Assembly: GCA_964195335.1 (NCBI GenBank)
Contig: CAXMPC010000052.1
Span: 1-59,605, forward strand
Reading direction: 5' to 3'
DNA: 59,605 nucleotides
Source: QNFN01 sp964195335
Lineage (GTDB): Bacteria > Pseudomonadota > Gammaproteobacteria > QNFN01
Under the pieces are notes generated by a model, which was given only the letters and a program-made list of their open reading frames with translations, did no database searches and had not been told where the DNA came from. A program made the translations under genes and the position numbers. Shown here in pieces: positions 15,880 through 25,500 of this stretch; the first letter of the stretch is position 1, and each line of letters begins with the position of its first letter.

Positions 15880-16728
15880 TCAGGCGGCGATGGCACCGCG
15901 CAGCTTGCCGAGCGCGTTCTTCTCCAGCTGGCGAATGCGCTCGAGTGACACACCGTGGACGCCAGCGAGCTCTTTCAGCGTGGTCTTCGGCTCGATCAGC
16001 CAACGTTTTTCGACGATGTCGCGGCTGCGCGGATCGAGACCGGCGAGGGCCGCGGTCAGCTGCCGCTTGCCGTGGCTGGCGCTGTCGATGGCTTCGACCT
16101 GCTGAGCCGGGTCGGCGCGCTGGTCGGCCAGGTAACCGGCCGGGGCCGGTGGTGCGTCATCGTCGTCGCTGTCGAGTGGGTCGAACGAGGCGTCGTAGGC
16201 ACTGAGCCGCGACTCCATTTCGACCACGTTCTCGGGCGTGACTCCGAGGTCGCTGGCTACCGCCTCGACCTCGGCCCGGTTGAGCCAGCCGAAGCGTTTT
16301 TTCGCCTTGCGCAGGTTGAAAAAGAGCTTGCGCTGGGCCTTGGTGGTGGCGACCTTGACGATGCGCCAGTTGCGTAGGATGTATTCGTGAATCTCGGCGC
16401 GGATCCAGTGTACGGCGAAGGAGATCAGGCGCACGTTATACGCCGGGTCGAAGCGGCGCACCGCCTTCATCAGGCCGATATTACCTTCCTGGATCAGGTC
16501 ACCGAGGGGCAGGCCGTAGCCGTTGTAGCCGCGCGCCACATGGACGACGAAGCGGAGGTGGGCCATCACCAGTGCCCGCGCCGCGTCGAGGTCGTTGTCG
16601 CGCTGCAGCCGTTCGGCGAGCGCGCGCTCCTCATCCACGTTGAGCACGGCAAACTGGCCGATCGTCGCCATATAGGCGTCGAGGCTGCCTTGCGGGGTGG
16701 CAATCGGGGCCGGAATCAGGTCACGCAT
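15880..16728 (-). CDS. rpoH: Heat-shock sigma factor RpoH (sigma-32)
   Basis: A 282-residue sigma factor that directs RNA polymerase to heat-shock promoters. Region 2 contains LVMAHLRFVVHVARGYNGYGLPLGDLIQEG, NIGLMKAVRRFDP, and the RpoH-typical FAVHWIRAEIHEYILRNWRIVK. QRKLFFNLRKAKKR is the RpoH box. Region 4 has DPRSRDIVEKRWL and LKELAGVHGVSLERIRQLEK. ATG at 16728 is preceded by AAGGAG at 11 bases. The ftsY-ftsE-ftsX-rpoH order is conserved in gammaproteobacteria. A CIRCE-type operator overlaps its promoter. Confidence 0.95.
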   Translation of the reverse strand: MRDLIPAPIATPQGSLDAYMATIGQFAVLNVDEERALAERLQRDNDLDAARALVMAHLRFVVHVARGYNGYGLPLGDLIQEGNIGLMKAVRRFDPAYNVRLISFAVHWIRAEIHEYILRNWRIVKVATTKAQRKLFFNLRKAKKRFGWLNRAEVEAVASDLGVTPENVVEMESRLSAYDASFDPLDSDDDDAPPAPAGYLADQRADPAQQVEAIDSASHGKRQLTAALAGLDPRSRDIVEKRWLIEPKTTLKELAGVHGVSLERIRQLEKNALGKLRGAIAA

Positions 16729-16755
16729 TTTCGAAAAATCTCCTTTTCAAACCGC

Positions 16756-16785
16756 ATTTTAGCACTCTGGTATGGAGAGTGCCAA
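16756..16785 (-). promoter_or_regulatory. CIRCE operator overlapping the rpoH promoter
   Basis: On the forward strand TTAGCACTC (16759-16767), a 9-base spacer and GAGTGCCAA (16777-16785) match the CIRCE consensus TTAGCACTC-N9-GAGTGCTAA at 17 of 18 arm positions. Read towards rpoH, the same stretch gives a sigma-70 promoter: -35 TTGGCA, an 18-base spacer and -10 TAAAAT. The rpoH ATG lies about 30 bases further on. The HrcA repressor would therefore cover the promoter completely. hrcA itself is not in the window. Confidence 0.8.
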
Positions 16786-16852
16786 GTGTCTCCAGCAAGC
16801 TTTGACCAGGGTGCCGATGCAGGGTTCCGTAGACGCTGCTTGTGGGTGGCGA

Positions 16853-17866
16853 TCAGTTCGGCTCGATCGCCCGCAGGTGGCGCCCGACCGCCAACCAGGA
16901 GCCGAGCAGGCCGAGCAGGGCGCCACCCACAAGCAGCGTCAGCACGGTGTCCGTGTCGGCCGCTACCAACCGGAATTGGCTCTGGTAGAGCAGGGCCAGC
17001 TGCTGTACCGGGCCGCCGGTCGCCCACAACGCCCCGCTGACCAGCAGCCAGGCGGCGAGGCCGCCGAGCAGGCCGTACCAGGCGCCGCTGTAGAGGAACG
17101 GGCGGCGAATGAAGGCGTCGGTGGCGCCGATCAACTTGGCCACCTCGATCTCCCGGCGGCGGTTCTGGATGTCGAGACGGATGGTGTTGCCGACCACCAG
17201 CAGCACCGCCAGGCCGAGCAGCAGCGCGATTACTTCGACCCCGCGCCTGACGATCTCCATCAAGGCGTAGAGCCGCTTGACCCACTGCATGTCGAGTCGC
17301 ACGTGTTCGACCCCCGGTTCGACAGCGAGGTCGGTGATTAGTGCCTCGACCGCCTTGGGCGCGGCATGAGACGGCGCCGGGCTGACGACGATGACGTCCG
17401 GAAGCGGGTTTTCGTCGAGGGCATCGAGGGCGCCACCGAAGCCGGAGAGGGTGCGGAACTCCTGCAGCGCCTCGGCGCGCGGGATCAGCCTGGTTTCAGC
17501 GATCCCGGGGCGTTTCAGCAGCGTCGCCGCGAGCCGCTGCGACTCGGCCGCCGGCAGTTCACGGCGCAGGAACAGCGACACCTGGGTCGAGCCGTCCCAA
17601 CCGCCGCTTAGCACCCGTGCGTTCTCCAGCAGCAGGTGCAGTCCGGCCGGTAGCGCCAGGGCGATGCCGATCACGGCCACGGTCATCAGGCTGGCAACCG
17701 GGTTGCGCCACAGTCGGCCAAGGCTCGAAACCAGGACTTCGGCGTGGCGTAACAGGTAGACCTTCGGGTCGGGCCGCGCCCTCAGGCGGCTGGGTCCGTT
17801 CGCCCGGCGAGGTGGTGGCCGACGTGGGGTGCGGCCGGGCGGGCCCTTGCGATCGAGTGCCGTCAC
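16853..17866 (-). CDS. ftsX: Cell-division ABC transporter permease FtsX
   Basis: A 337-residue inner-membrane protein that, with FtsE, controls septal amidase activation. The first 60 residues are basic and Pro/Arg-rich (PPGRTPRRPPPRRANGP). TM1 lies near 65-85 (VASLMTVAVIGIALALPAGL). A periplasmic loop of about 100 residues follows, then three TMs near 205-335, including EVIALLLGLAVLLVVGNTIR and the C-terminal VLTLLVGGALLGLLGSWLAV. NRRREIEVAKLIGATDAFIRRPF is the FtsX-family signature. The GTG at 17866 overlaps the ftsE stop as GTGA. Confidence 0.93.
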   Translation of the reverse strand: MTALDRKGPPGRTPRRPPPRRANGPSRLRARPDPKVYLLRHAEVLVSSLGRLWRNPVASLMTVAVIGIALALPAGLHLLLENARVLSGGWDGSTQVSLFLRRELPAAESQRLAATLLKRPGIAETRLIPRAEALQEFRTLSGFGGALDALDENPLPDVIVVSPAPSHAAPKAVEALITDLAVEPGVEHVRLDMQWVKRLYALMEIVRRGVEVIALLLGLAVLLVVGNTIRLDIQNRRREIEVAKLIGATDAFIRRPFLYSGAWYGLLGGLAAWLLVSGALWATGGPVQQLALLYQSQFRLVAADTDTVLTLLVGGALLGLLGSWLAVGRHLRAIEPN

Positions 17867-18534
17867 GGCGCGTCCGCCAGCGGTTCACCGAGACGGCCGT
17901 GGTCCAGGTGCAGCACGCGCTCGCCGAGGGTGCGCACCAGTTCGAGGGCATGGGTGGCGATCAGCACGGTGACGCCGACCTGGTTGAATAGCAGGAACAG
18001 CTGCATGATCTCGCGCGCCAGGTCGGGATCGAGGTTGCCGGTCGGTTCGTCGGCAATCAGCAGCACCGGCTTGTGCACCACCGCGCGGGCGATGCCGACC
18101 CGCTGCTGCTCGCCGCCCGACAGCGTGATCGGGTAGAGCCGCTCTTTGCCGAGCAGGCCGACCTTGTCCAACGCGGCGCGAACCCGGCGGCCGATTTCGT
18201 GGTGGGAGACGCCGCTGATCACCAGCGGCAGCGCGACGTTGTCGAACACCGTGCGGTCGTAGAGCAGGTGGTGGTCCTGGAAGATGATCCCGAGCCGGCG
18301 GCGCAGGTAGGGGATGCGGCCGTGGCGCATGCTGGTCAGGTTCTCGCCATCGACCACCACCTGTCCCTGGCTGACCCTCTCGATCAGGGCGATCAGCTTC
18401 AGCAAGGTACTCTTGCCGGCTCCGGAATGGCCGGTCAGGAAGACCAACTCGCCGGGATTGATCCGGAAGTTGGCGTTTTTCAGCGCCTCGTGCCCTCCGG
18501 GATAGCGCTTGTGCACACGGTCGAAGTGAATCAT
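17863..18534 (-). CDS. ftsE: Cell-division ATP-binding protein FtsE
   Basis: A 223-residue ABC ATPase that partners FtsX. It shows the Walker A GHSGAGKSTLLKLI, the Q-loop IFQDHHLL, the signature LSGGEQQRVGIARA, Walker B VLLIADEPTGNLD, and the switch His in IATHALEL. MIHFDRVHKRYPGGHEALKN at the start is FtsE-like. It is located between ftsY (14 bp upstream) and ftsX (4-bp overlap), the standard operon. Confidence 0.95.
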   Translation of the reverse strand: MIHFDRVHKRYPGGHEALKNANFRINPGELVFLTGHSGAGKSTLLKLIALIERVSQGQVVVDGENLTSMRHGRIPYLRRRLGIIFQDHHLLYDRTVFDNVALPLVISGVSHHEIGRRVRAALDKVGLLGKERLYPITLSGGEQQRVGIARAVVHKPVLLIADEPTGNLDPDLAREIMQLFLLFNQVGVTVLIATHALELVRTLGERVLHLDHGRLGEPLADAP

Positions 18535-18547
18535 CGCAGTGTCCGGA

Positions 18548-19528
18548 TCACTCCGCGTCGAGGTCGAGCAGGGCGGCGACGAACTCGTGGCCGTCGAACG
18601 GGCGCAGGTCCTCGGCCTGTTCGCCGATGCCGATGAAGCGGATCGGCACCCCGAGTTCGCGCGCGATCGCCAGCACGATGCCGCCCTTGGCGGTGCCGTC
18701 GAGCTTGGTCAGGGTGATGCTACTGAGACCGACGGCCTCGTTGAATTGCCGGGCCTGGACCAGGGCGTTCTGGCCGGTGCCGGCGTCGACGATCAACATC
18801 ACCTCGTGTGGTGCCGCCGGGTCGAGCTTGCGCAACACCCGCACCACCTTCTTCAGCTCCTCCATCAGGTTCGCCTGGGTGTGCAGGCGTCCGGCGGTAT
18901 CGGCGATCAGGACATCGACGTCACGTGCCCGTGCCGCCTGCAGGGCATCGAAGATCACCGAGGCGCTGTCGGCCCCGGTCTGTTGGGCGATCACCGGCAC
19001 GTCGTGGCGCCCGCCCCAGGCCTGCAACTGCTCCACGGCAGCAGCGCGGAAGGTGTCGCCGGCGGCGAGCATCACCGAGTGGCCCTCGGCCTGCAGCCGA
19101 CGGGCGAGCTTGCCGATGGTGGTGGTCTTGCCGGCGCCGTTGACGCCGACCATCAGCACAACGCAGGTGCTGCCGTCCGCGGTGGCAACCTCCAGCGGTC
19201 GGGTGACAGGGTCGAGGATCGCCTCCATCTCCTTGCGCAGGGCGTCGAGCAGTTCCTCGCCGTGGGTCAGCTGGTGGCGCTTGAGCCGGGCGGTCAGGTC
19301 GGCGATGATCTGGCGCGTCGCGTCGATACCGACGTCGGCCAGCAGCAGGCGGGTCTCGAGTTCCTCGAGCAGGTCGTCATCGATCTGCCGGCCGCTGAAC
19401 AGGTCGGCGAGGCCGTCGGTCAGGCCACTGCGGGTCTTGCCCAGACGCTCGCGCAGCCGAGCGAACAGGCCGCGACGGGGCGGTTCGGGTGTTTTGGGCG
19501 GGGACGGCTTGTCCTTGAAACCAAACAT
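18548..19528 (-). CDS. ftsY: Signal recognition particle receptor FtsY
   Basis: A 326-residue SRP-receptor GTPase that docks ribosome-nascent chain-SRP complexes at the membrane. The N-terminal acidic A domain is nearly absent: only about 20 residues (MFGFKDKPSPPKTPEPP) precede the N domain, which starts near GLFARLRERLGKTR. The G domain has GVNGAGKTTTIGKLA, DTFRAAAVEQLQ, DTAGRLHTQANLMEEL, TKLDGTAKGG and FIGIGEQAEDLRPF. The start at ATG 19528 is taken from this homology; no strong ribosome site is seen. First gene of the ftsYEX-rpoH cluster. Confidence 0.93.
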   Translation of the reverse strand: MFGFKDKPSPPKTPEPPRRGLFARLRERLGKTRSGLTDGLADLFSGRQIDDDLLEELETRLLLADVGIDATRQIIADLTARLKRHQLTHGEELLDALRKEMEAILDPVTRPLEVATADGSTCVVLMVGVNGAGKTTTIGKLARRLQAEGHSVMLAAGDTFRAAAVEQLQAWGGRHDVPVIAQQTGADSASVIFDALQAARARDVDVLIADTAGRLHTQANLMEELKKVVRVLRKLDPAAPHEVMLIVDAGTGQNALVQARQFNEAVGLSSITLTKLDGTAKGGIVLAIARELGVPIRFIGIGEQAEDLRPFDGHEFVAALLDLDAE

Positions 19529-19660
19529 CGGCGTGACTGTCTTAACTGGCGCTGCCGGTGGCCGGCGCGGTTCCCGTCGGGGCCCGCGGAGCCGGTATCC
19601 TAGCACCCCCGCCAGCGCCCGGTAAGCGTGGCGGTACCTCATCCAACGTAGGAGTGGAGC

Positions 19661-21064
19661 ATGCTCGCACGGATCGCCTTGCTGGCCCTGGGTCTTCTCC
19701 CGGCCGGACTCGTCGCTGCAACCAAAGTGCACGAGTTCAACCTCGACAACGGGCTACGGCTGCTGGTCCAGGAGGATCACCGGGCCCCGGTGGTGGTCTC
19801 GCAGGTCTGGTACAAGGTCGGTTCGAGCTACGAACACGACGGCATCACCGGCGCCTCCCACGTGCTCGAGCACATGATGTTCAAGGGGACGGAGAAGGTG
19901 CCTACCGGCGAGTTCTCACGCCGTATCGCCGAACTTGGTGGCCGCGAGAACGCCTTCACCAGCCGCGACTACACTGCCTACTTCCAGACCCTGGAGCGCT
20001 CGCGACTGGAGACCGCCTTCGAACTCGAGGCCGACCGCATGCGCGGCCTGCTGCTCGACCCCGAGGAGTTCGCCAAGGAGGTTCGCGTGGTCATGGAGGA
20101 GCGCCGGCTGCGCACCGAGGACAGCCCGACCTCGCTCACCTACGAACGCTTCAACGCCACCGCCTTCCTGACCAGCCCGATTCGCAATCCGGTGATCGGC
20201 TGGATGGACGACCTCGAGAGCCTGCGCGTCGAGGATCTGCAGACCTGGTACCGGCAGTGGTACGCGCCCAACAACGCCACCCTCGTGGTGGTCGGCGATG
20301 TCGACCCGGAGGCGGTCCATGCCCTGGTACAGAAGCATTTCGGCCCGCTTGAGCCGAGCGTGATCGTGCCGCCCAAGCCTCGTCCTGAGATCGACCAGCG
20401 GGGCACGCGACGGTTGACCGTGCGCCTGCCCGCCGAACTGCCCTACCTGGTCATGGGCTACAAGGTGCCGGTGCTGGGTACGGCCGAAGAGAGCGACGAC
20501 GCCTACGCGCTGGAGGTACTCGCCGGGGTGCTCGACGGCGGCAACAGTGCCCGCCTGGCCCGCGACCTGGTGCGTGGCAGCGCCATCGCTGCCAGTGCCG
20601 GCGCTGGCTACTCGCTGCACGGGCGGCTGCCGGGACTGTTCCTGCTCGACGGTACGCCGGCCAATGGCCACGACGTCGCCACGCTGGAGCAGGCACTGCG
20701 CGACCAGGTCCGGCGCCTGCAGGAGGAGCCGGTGACCGCCGACGAGTTGGCGCGGATCAAGGCCCAGGTGGTCGCGGGCAAGGTCTACGAGCGTGATTCG
20801 GTCTTCTACCAGGCGATGCAGATCGGCACCCTGGAGACCGTCGGACTCGGCTGGGAGCAACTCGACGCCTACGTCGAGAGAGTCAACGCGGTGTCCCCGG
20901 AGCAGTTGCAGCAGGCGGCGCGGAAGTATTTCGACGACGACACCCTCACGGTCGCGGTCCTCGAGCCGCTGCCGATCGTCGTCGAGACAGAGGAAGGAAG
21001 TGGTCAGACCGACGAGATTGTCGAGGCCGATGAGACCAAGGAGGAGCGTTCCGATGCTCAGTAA
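19661..21064 (+). CDS. M16-family zinc metallopeptidase, catalytic subunit
   Basis: A 467-residue exported peptidase. A signal peptide MLARIALLALGLLPAGLVAA precedes the M16 N-domain. The inverted zinc motif is SHVLEHMMFKGT (HxxEH), with the downstream Glu expected within LETAFELEADRM. The C-domain begins near 190 (AVHALVQKHFGPLEP). The last 25 residues are acidic. The gene overlaps the next M16 gene by 11 bp, and the pair looks like the heterodimeric pitrilysin-like peptidases common in gammaproteobacteria. Probably periplasmic; substrates are peptides or outer-membrane fragments, by inference. ATG at 19661 follows GTAGGAGTGGAGC. Confidence 0.9.
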   Translation: MLARIALLALGLLPAGLVAATKVHEFNLDNGLRLLVQEDHRAPVVVSQVWYKVGSSYEHDGITGASHVLEHMMFKGTEKVPTGEFSRRIAELGGRENAFTSRDYTAYFQTLERSRLETAFELEADRMRGLLLDPEEFAKEVRVVMEERRLRTEDSPTSLTYERFNATAFLTSPIRNPVIGWMDDLESLRVEDLQTWYRQWYAPNNATLVVVGDVDPEAVHALVQKHFGPLEPSVIVPPKPRPEIDQRGTRRLTVRLPAELPYLVMGYKVPVLGTAEESDDAYALEVLAGVLDGGNSARLARDLVRGSAIAASAGAGYSLHGRLPGLFLLDGTPANGHDVATLEQALRDQVRRLQEEPVTADELARIKAQVVAGKVYERDSVFYQAMQIGTLETVGLGWEQLDAYVERVNAVSPEQLQQAARKYFDDDTLTVAVLEPLPIVVETEEGSGQTDEIVEADETKEERSDAQ

Positions 21065-22385
21065 GACACAGACCCTGCTGCGCACCCTGCTCGCCGCGCT
21101 GGCCCTGTTCATGGCGGCCCCGCTGGCCGCTGCCCCTGACATCCAGGAGTGGACGACACCGAACGGGGCGCGGGTGCTGTTCATTGCCGCCGACGCTCTA
21201 CCAATGATCGATATCCAGGTGGTGTTCGACGCCGGCAGTGCCCGCGACGGCACCCGCTACGGCGTCGCCCAGCTGACCAGCGAACTGCTTGGCGAGGGGG
21301 CGGGAACGCTCGACGCCGACGCCATCGCCGCGACCTTCGAGGGGCTCGGGGCACGCTTCGGGTACAACGCCGAGCGGGACATGGCAGCGGTCACGCTGCG
21401 CAGCCTGACCGACCCGGCTCTGCTCGACCCGGCACTCGAACTGCTCGAGACCGTCCTCGGGCAGCCGACCTTCCCGGCAGATGCGCTCGAGCGGCTGCGC
21501 GGCCAGATGCAGATCGCCCTGCAGGCAGAGCAGCAGTCTCCGGGGGCGCTGGCGCGGAAGGCGTTCTACCGCGCCCTGTACGATGACCACCCCTACGGCA
21601 ATCCGCCCAACGGCACCCCGGCCAGCCTGGCGGCCCTGACCCGTGACGACGTGGTGGCCTACTTCGAGCAATATTACGTGGCGCGCAATGCGCTGGTCGC
21701 AATCGTCGGCGATCTCGACCGGGCCGCTGCCGAGGCGATCGCCGAGCGGGTCACCTCCGGTCTTGCCGCGGGGGAGGCGGCCGCCGACCTGCCACCGGTA
21801 CCGAAGCTGCTGGTCCCGATCAGTGTCCACGTCGACCATCCATCTGCACAGACCCACATTATGGTCGGCCAGCCCGGTATCCGGCGTGGCGATCCCGACT
21901 ACTTCGCCCTCTACCTGGGTAACCACTCGTTCGGCGGCAGCGGACTGGTGTCGCGCCTGAGCCAGGAGGTGCGCGAGGAGCGCGGACTGGCCTACAGCGT
22001 GTCGAGCTACTTCATGCCGATGCGCCAGGCCGGTCCGTTCCAGGTGCTGTTGCAGACCCGCAGTGACCAGGCGGCCGAGGCGTTGGCACTGGTCGACGAC
22101 AATCTCCAGCGCTACGTTGCCGAAGGGCCGACCGACGAGGAGTTCGCCTTCTCCCGGCGCAACGTCACCGGCGGCTTCCCGATGCGCATCGACAGCAACG
22201 GCAAGCTGGTCGGCTACCTCGGCATGATCGGTTTCTACGGCCTGCCGCTCGACTATCTCGACCGCTTCATCGAGCGCATCGAAGCGGTCGATCGGGAGCA
22301 GGTCGCCGAGGCCCTCGAGCGCCGGGTCGATCCCGCGAGGATGGTGACCGTGACTGTCGGCCCGCGTAACCCGCGCGGCGGCTGA
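21054..22385 (+). CDS. M16-family peptidase-like protein, non-catalytic partner
   Basis: A 443-residue exported M16 homologue. The signal peptide is MLSKTQTLLRTLLAALALFM followed by AAPLAAAP. Where HxxEH should stand it reads QLTSELLGEGAG, so the zinc motif is missing. The C-terminal substrate-positioning features remain: LSQEVREERGLAYSVSSYF (the R/Y pair) and FNVTGGFP-like RRNVTGGFPMR. This matches the inactive subunit of M16B heterodimers. It starts at ATG 21054 within the end of the catalytic subunit gene, preceded by AGGAGCG, so the two are coupled. Confidence 0.9.
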   Translation: MLSKTQTLLRTLLAALALFMAAPLAAAPDIQEWTTPNGARVLFIAADALPMIDIQVVFDAGSARDGTRYGVAQLTSELLGEGAGTLDADAIAATFEGLGARFGYNAERDMAAVTLRSLTDPALLDPALELLETVLGQPTFPADALERLRGQMQIALQAEQQSPGALARKAFYRALYDDHPYGNPPNGTPASLAALTRDDVVAYFEQYYVARNALVAIVGDLDRAAAEAIAERVTSGLAAGEAAADLPPVPKLLVPISVHVDHPSAQTHIMVGQPGIRRGDPDYFALYLGNHSFGGSGLVSRLSQEVREERGLAYSVSSYFMPMRQAGPFQVLLQTRSDQAAEALALVDDNLQRYVAEGPTDEEFAFSRRNVTGGFPMRIDSNGKLVGYLGMIGFYGLPLDYLDRFIERIEAVDREQVAEALERRVDPARMVTVTVGPRNPRGG

Positions 22386-22399
22386 GCCGGGGCCGGCGT

Positions 22400-22429
22400 T
22401 TGCCGGCAAAGTACCCTCGACGATATACT
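22400..22429 (+). promoter_or_regulatory. Candidate sigma-70 promoter for gltBD-hemE
   Basis: TTGCCG at 22400-22405, an 18-base spacer and TATACT at 22424-22429. A transcript starting near 22436 would carry a leader of about 155 bases before the gltB ATG. The leader is GC-rich, and I see no known riboswitch or attenuator in it. Confidence 0.45.
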
Positions 22430-22591
22430 GTGCGGCCTTTTGCCCGCGAGTGGCAGGCCCCATGCAGGGCGCCTGGTCAACCGGCGCAAGCACAATTCCA
22501 GGGGATTACGCGCCGCCGTGTTGGTCACGGTGTGCCGCCGGGCGGCCGCAACGCTACGGGCCCGCCGCGCCGTGATCTCGAGGCGAGAAGT

Positions 22592-25500
22592 ATGAGCGAA
22601 CCGACACCTCACAACGACCATCCCGGCCTCTACCGGCCCGAATTCGAGCACGACAGCTGCGGATTCGGGCTGATCGCCCAGATGGACGGCGTCGCCAGCC
22701 ACCACATCGTGCGCTCGGCGATCCGTGCGCTGACGCGCATGACCCACCGCGGTGCCGTGGCTGCTGACGGCAAAAGCGGTGACGGGTGCGGCCTGCTGAT
22801 GAGCAAGCCCGACCGTTTCCTGCGTGCCGTGACCGACGAGGCCGGCATCGACCTGGCCGCGTCCTACGGTATCGGCGTGCTGTTTCACGGCTCCGGGGCC
22901 GACGTGGCTGCCGCGCGTGCCGATGTCGAGGCGGCGCTGGTCGCGCAGCAGCTGGTTGTCGCCGGTTGGCGTGTGGTCCCGCTCGATACCTCAGCCTGCG
23001 GCGAAGAAGCCCTGACGACGCTGCCGACCATCGAGCAGGTGTTCGTCAATGCTCCCGAAGAGCTCGATGGCGACGCCTTCGAGCGCGCCCTGTTCGTCGC
23101 CCGCCGCCAGGCCGAGATGGCCCGAGGGGGTGCCGGCAACCACTTCTACGTGGCCAGCATGTCGGCGCGCGTCGTCTCCTACAAGGGGCTGGTGATGCCG
23201 GCCAACCTGCCGGTCTTCTACCCCGACCTGAACGACGAGCGGCTCGAGGCCAAGGTGTGCGTCTTCCACCAGCGTTTCTCGACCAACACCCTGCCGCAGT
23301 GGCGGCTGGCGCAGCCGTTCCGCTACCTGGCGCACAACGGCGAGATCAACACCATCCAGGGCAACCGCAACTGGTCGCTGGCGCGCGGGTACAAGTTCGA
23401 GTCGCCGCTGCTCGACATGGCGGCGGTGCGGCCGCTGGTCGACATGACCAGCTCCGACTCCTACAGTCTCGACAACATGCTCGAGGGGATGCTCGCCGGC
23501 GGCATGGACATCTTCCGTGCCATGCGCCTGCTGATCCCGCCGGCGTGGCAGAACGTCGACCTGATGGACCCCGACGTGCGCGCCTTCCACGAGTTCTATT
23601 CCATGCACATGGAGCCGTGGGACGGCCCGGCCGGCATCGTGTTGACCGACGGCCGCCACGCGGCCTGCATCCTCGACCGTAACGGCCTGCGCCCGGCACG
23701 TTTCGTCATCACCCGTGACCGCGTCATCACCCTGGCCTCGGAGATCGGCGTCTACGACTACGACCCGGCCGACGTGGTGGTCAACGGCCGCCTGAAACCG
23801 GGCCAGATGATCGCCGCCGACACCGAGACCGGCGAGGTGATTTACCCGAAGGAGATCAGCGAGCGGTTGAGCCAGCGCCAGCCGTACAAGAAGTGGCTCA
23901 GCGCCCACGCGCGCATGCTCAAGCCGGCCTACACCGAGCAACGCCCGGTACTCGAGCCGCTGGACAAGAAGGTGCTGCGCAGTTTCGAAAAGCAGTACCA
24001 GGTCAGCTTCGAGGAGCGTGACCAGGTGTTGCGCGTACTGGCCCAGACCGGCCAGGAGGCGATCGGGTCCATGGGCGACGACACCCCGCTGCCGGTGCTC
24101 TCCGGTCGCGTGCGCTCGCTCTACGACTCCTTCCGCCAGCAGTTCGCACAGGTCACCAACCCGCCGATCGATCCGCTGCGCGAGCAGATCGTCATGTCGC
24201 TGGAGACCATCTTCGGCTCGGAGAAGAACCTGTTCGAGGAGACCGAGGCGCACGCCAAGCGGCTGGTGGTCGAATCGCCGGTGCTCGCCGAGGCGCGCTT
24301 CCAGGCTCTGCTCGACGTCTCCGATCCGGACTACGCTCATGAGCGCATCGACCTGACCTACCCGCTCGACGGCACCCTGCGCGCGGCGCTCGACGCCATC
24401 TGCGAGCAGGCGGTGGGGGCGGTGCATGCCGGCAAGGTGGTGCTGGTCCTCAGCGACCGTAATATCTCCGCCGAGCGACTGCCGGTGCACGCCCTGCTCG
24501 CCACCGGCGCGGTGCACCACCGCCTGGTGCGCGAGGGTCTGCGCTGCGACGCCAACCTGGTGGTCGAGACCGCCACCGCGCGCGATCCGCACCACTTCGC
24601 GGTGCTGATCGGCTACGGCGCGACCGCCGTCCACCCCTATCTCGCCTACGAGGTGATCCAGGACCTGGTCGATACCGGCGAGATCGCCAACAGCGACCTG
24701 GCCAAGCTGGCGCGCCAGTACCGCAAGGGGATCAACAAGGGGCTGTACAAGATCCTGTCGAAGATGGGCATCTCGACCATCACCAGCTACCGCGGCGCCC
24801 AGCTGTTCGAGGCGGTCGGGGTGCACCGCGACGTCGTCGACCTCTGTTTCACCGGCACCACCTGCCGGCTGCAGGGCATCGGCTTCGCCGACCTCGAGGC
24901 CGACAGCCGGATGATGGCGGCACGGGCCTGGAACGTGCGCAAGCCGGTCGAGGCCGGCGGCCTGCTCAAGTACGTCCACGACACCGAGTACCACGCCTAC
25001 AACCCGGACGTCGTCGGCACGCTGCAGAAGGCGGTGCGCAGCGGCGACCAGGCCGATTACCGGGTCTACGCCGAACTGGTCAACAACCGCCCGGCCTGTT
25101 CGCTGCGTGACCTGCTCACCTTGGTCGGGAATCGTCAACCGTTGTCAGTGGACGAGGTCGAGCCGGTCGAGGTGATCTACAAGCGTTTCGATACCGCGGC
25201 GATGTCACTCGGCGCGCTGTCACCGGAGGCACACGAGGCGCTGGCGATCGCCATGAACCGCCTCGGCGGCCGCTCCAACTCGGGTGAGGGCGGCGAGGAC
25301 ATCGTCCGCTACGGCACTGAGAAGAGCTCCAAGATCAAGCAGGTCGCCTCCGGCCGTTTCGGCGTCACCCCGCATTACCTGGTCAACGCCGAGGTGCTGC
25401 AGATCAAGGTGGCCCAGGGCGCCAAGCCGGGCGAGGGCGGCCAGCTGCCCGGGCACAAGGTCAACGACATGATCGCGCGGCTGCGCTACGCGCGGCCCGG

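Noticed and set aside
18539..19603. Forward-strand frame of 354 codons over ftsY
   Set aside because: FtsY is unmistakable on the reverse strand; the forward translation is low-complexity Val/Gly/Asp-rich.
22392..22407. GCCGGC-GTTT-GCCGGC hairpin after the M16 genes
   Set aside because: No T-run follows, and the hairpin overlaps the likely -35 of the glt promoter; it is more likely chance in GC-rich DNA than a terminator.
22991..25138. 715-codon reverse-strand frame inside gltB
   Set aside because: GC-rich codon bias opens this frame; its translation (repeats of Val, His, Gln, Arg) has no fold signal and gltB is fully conserved here.
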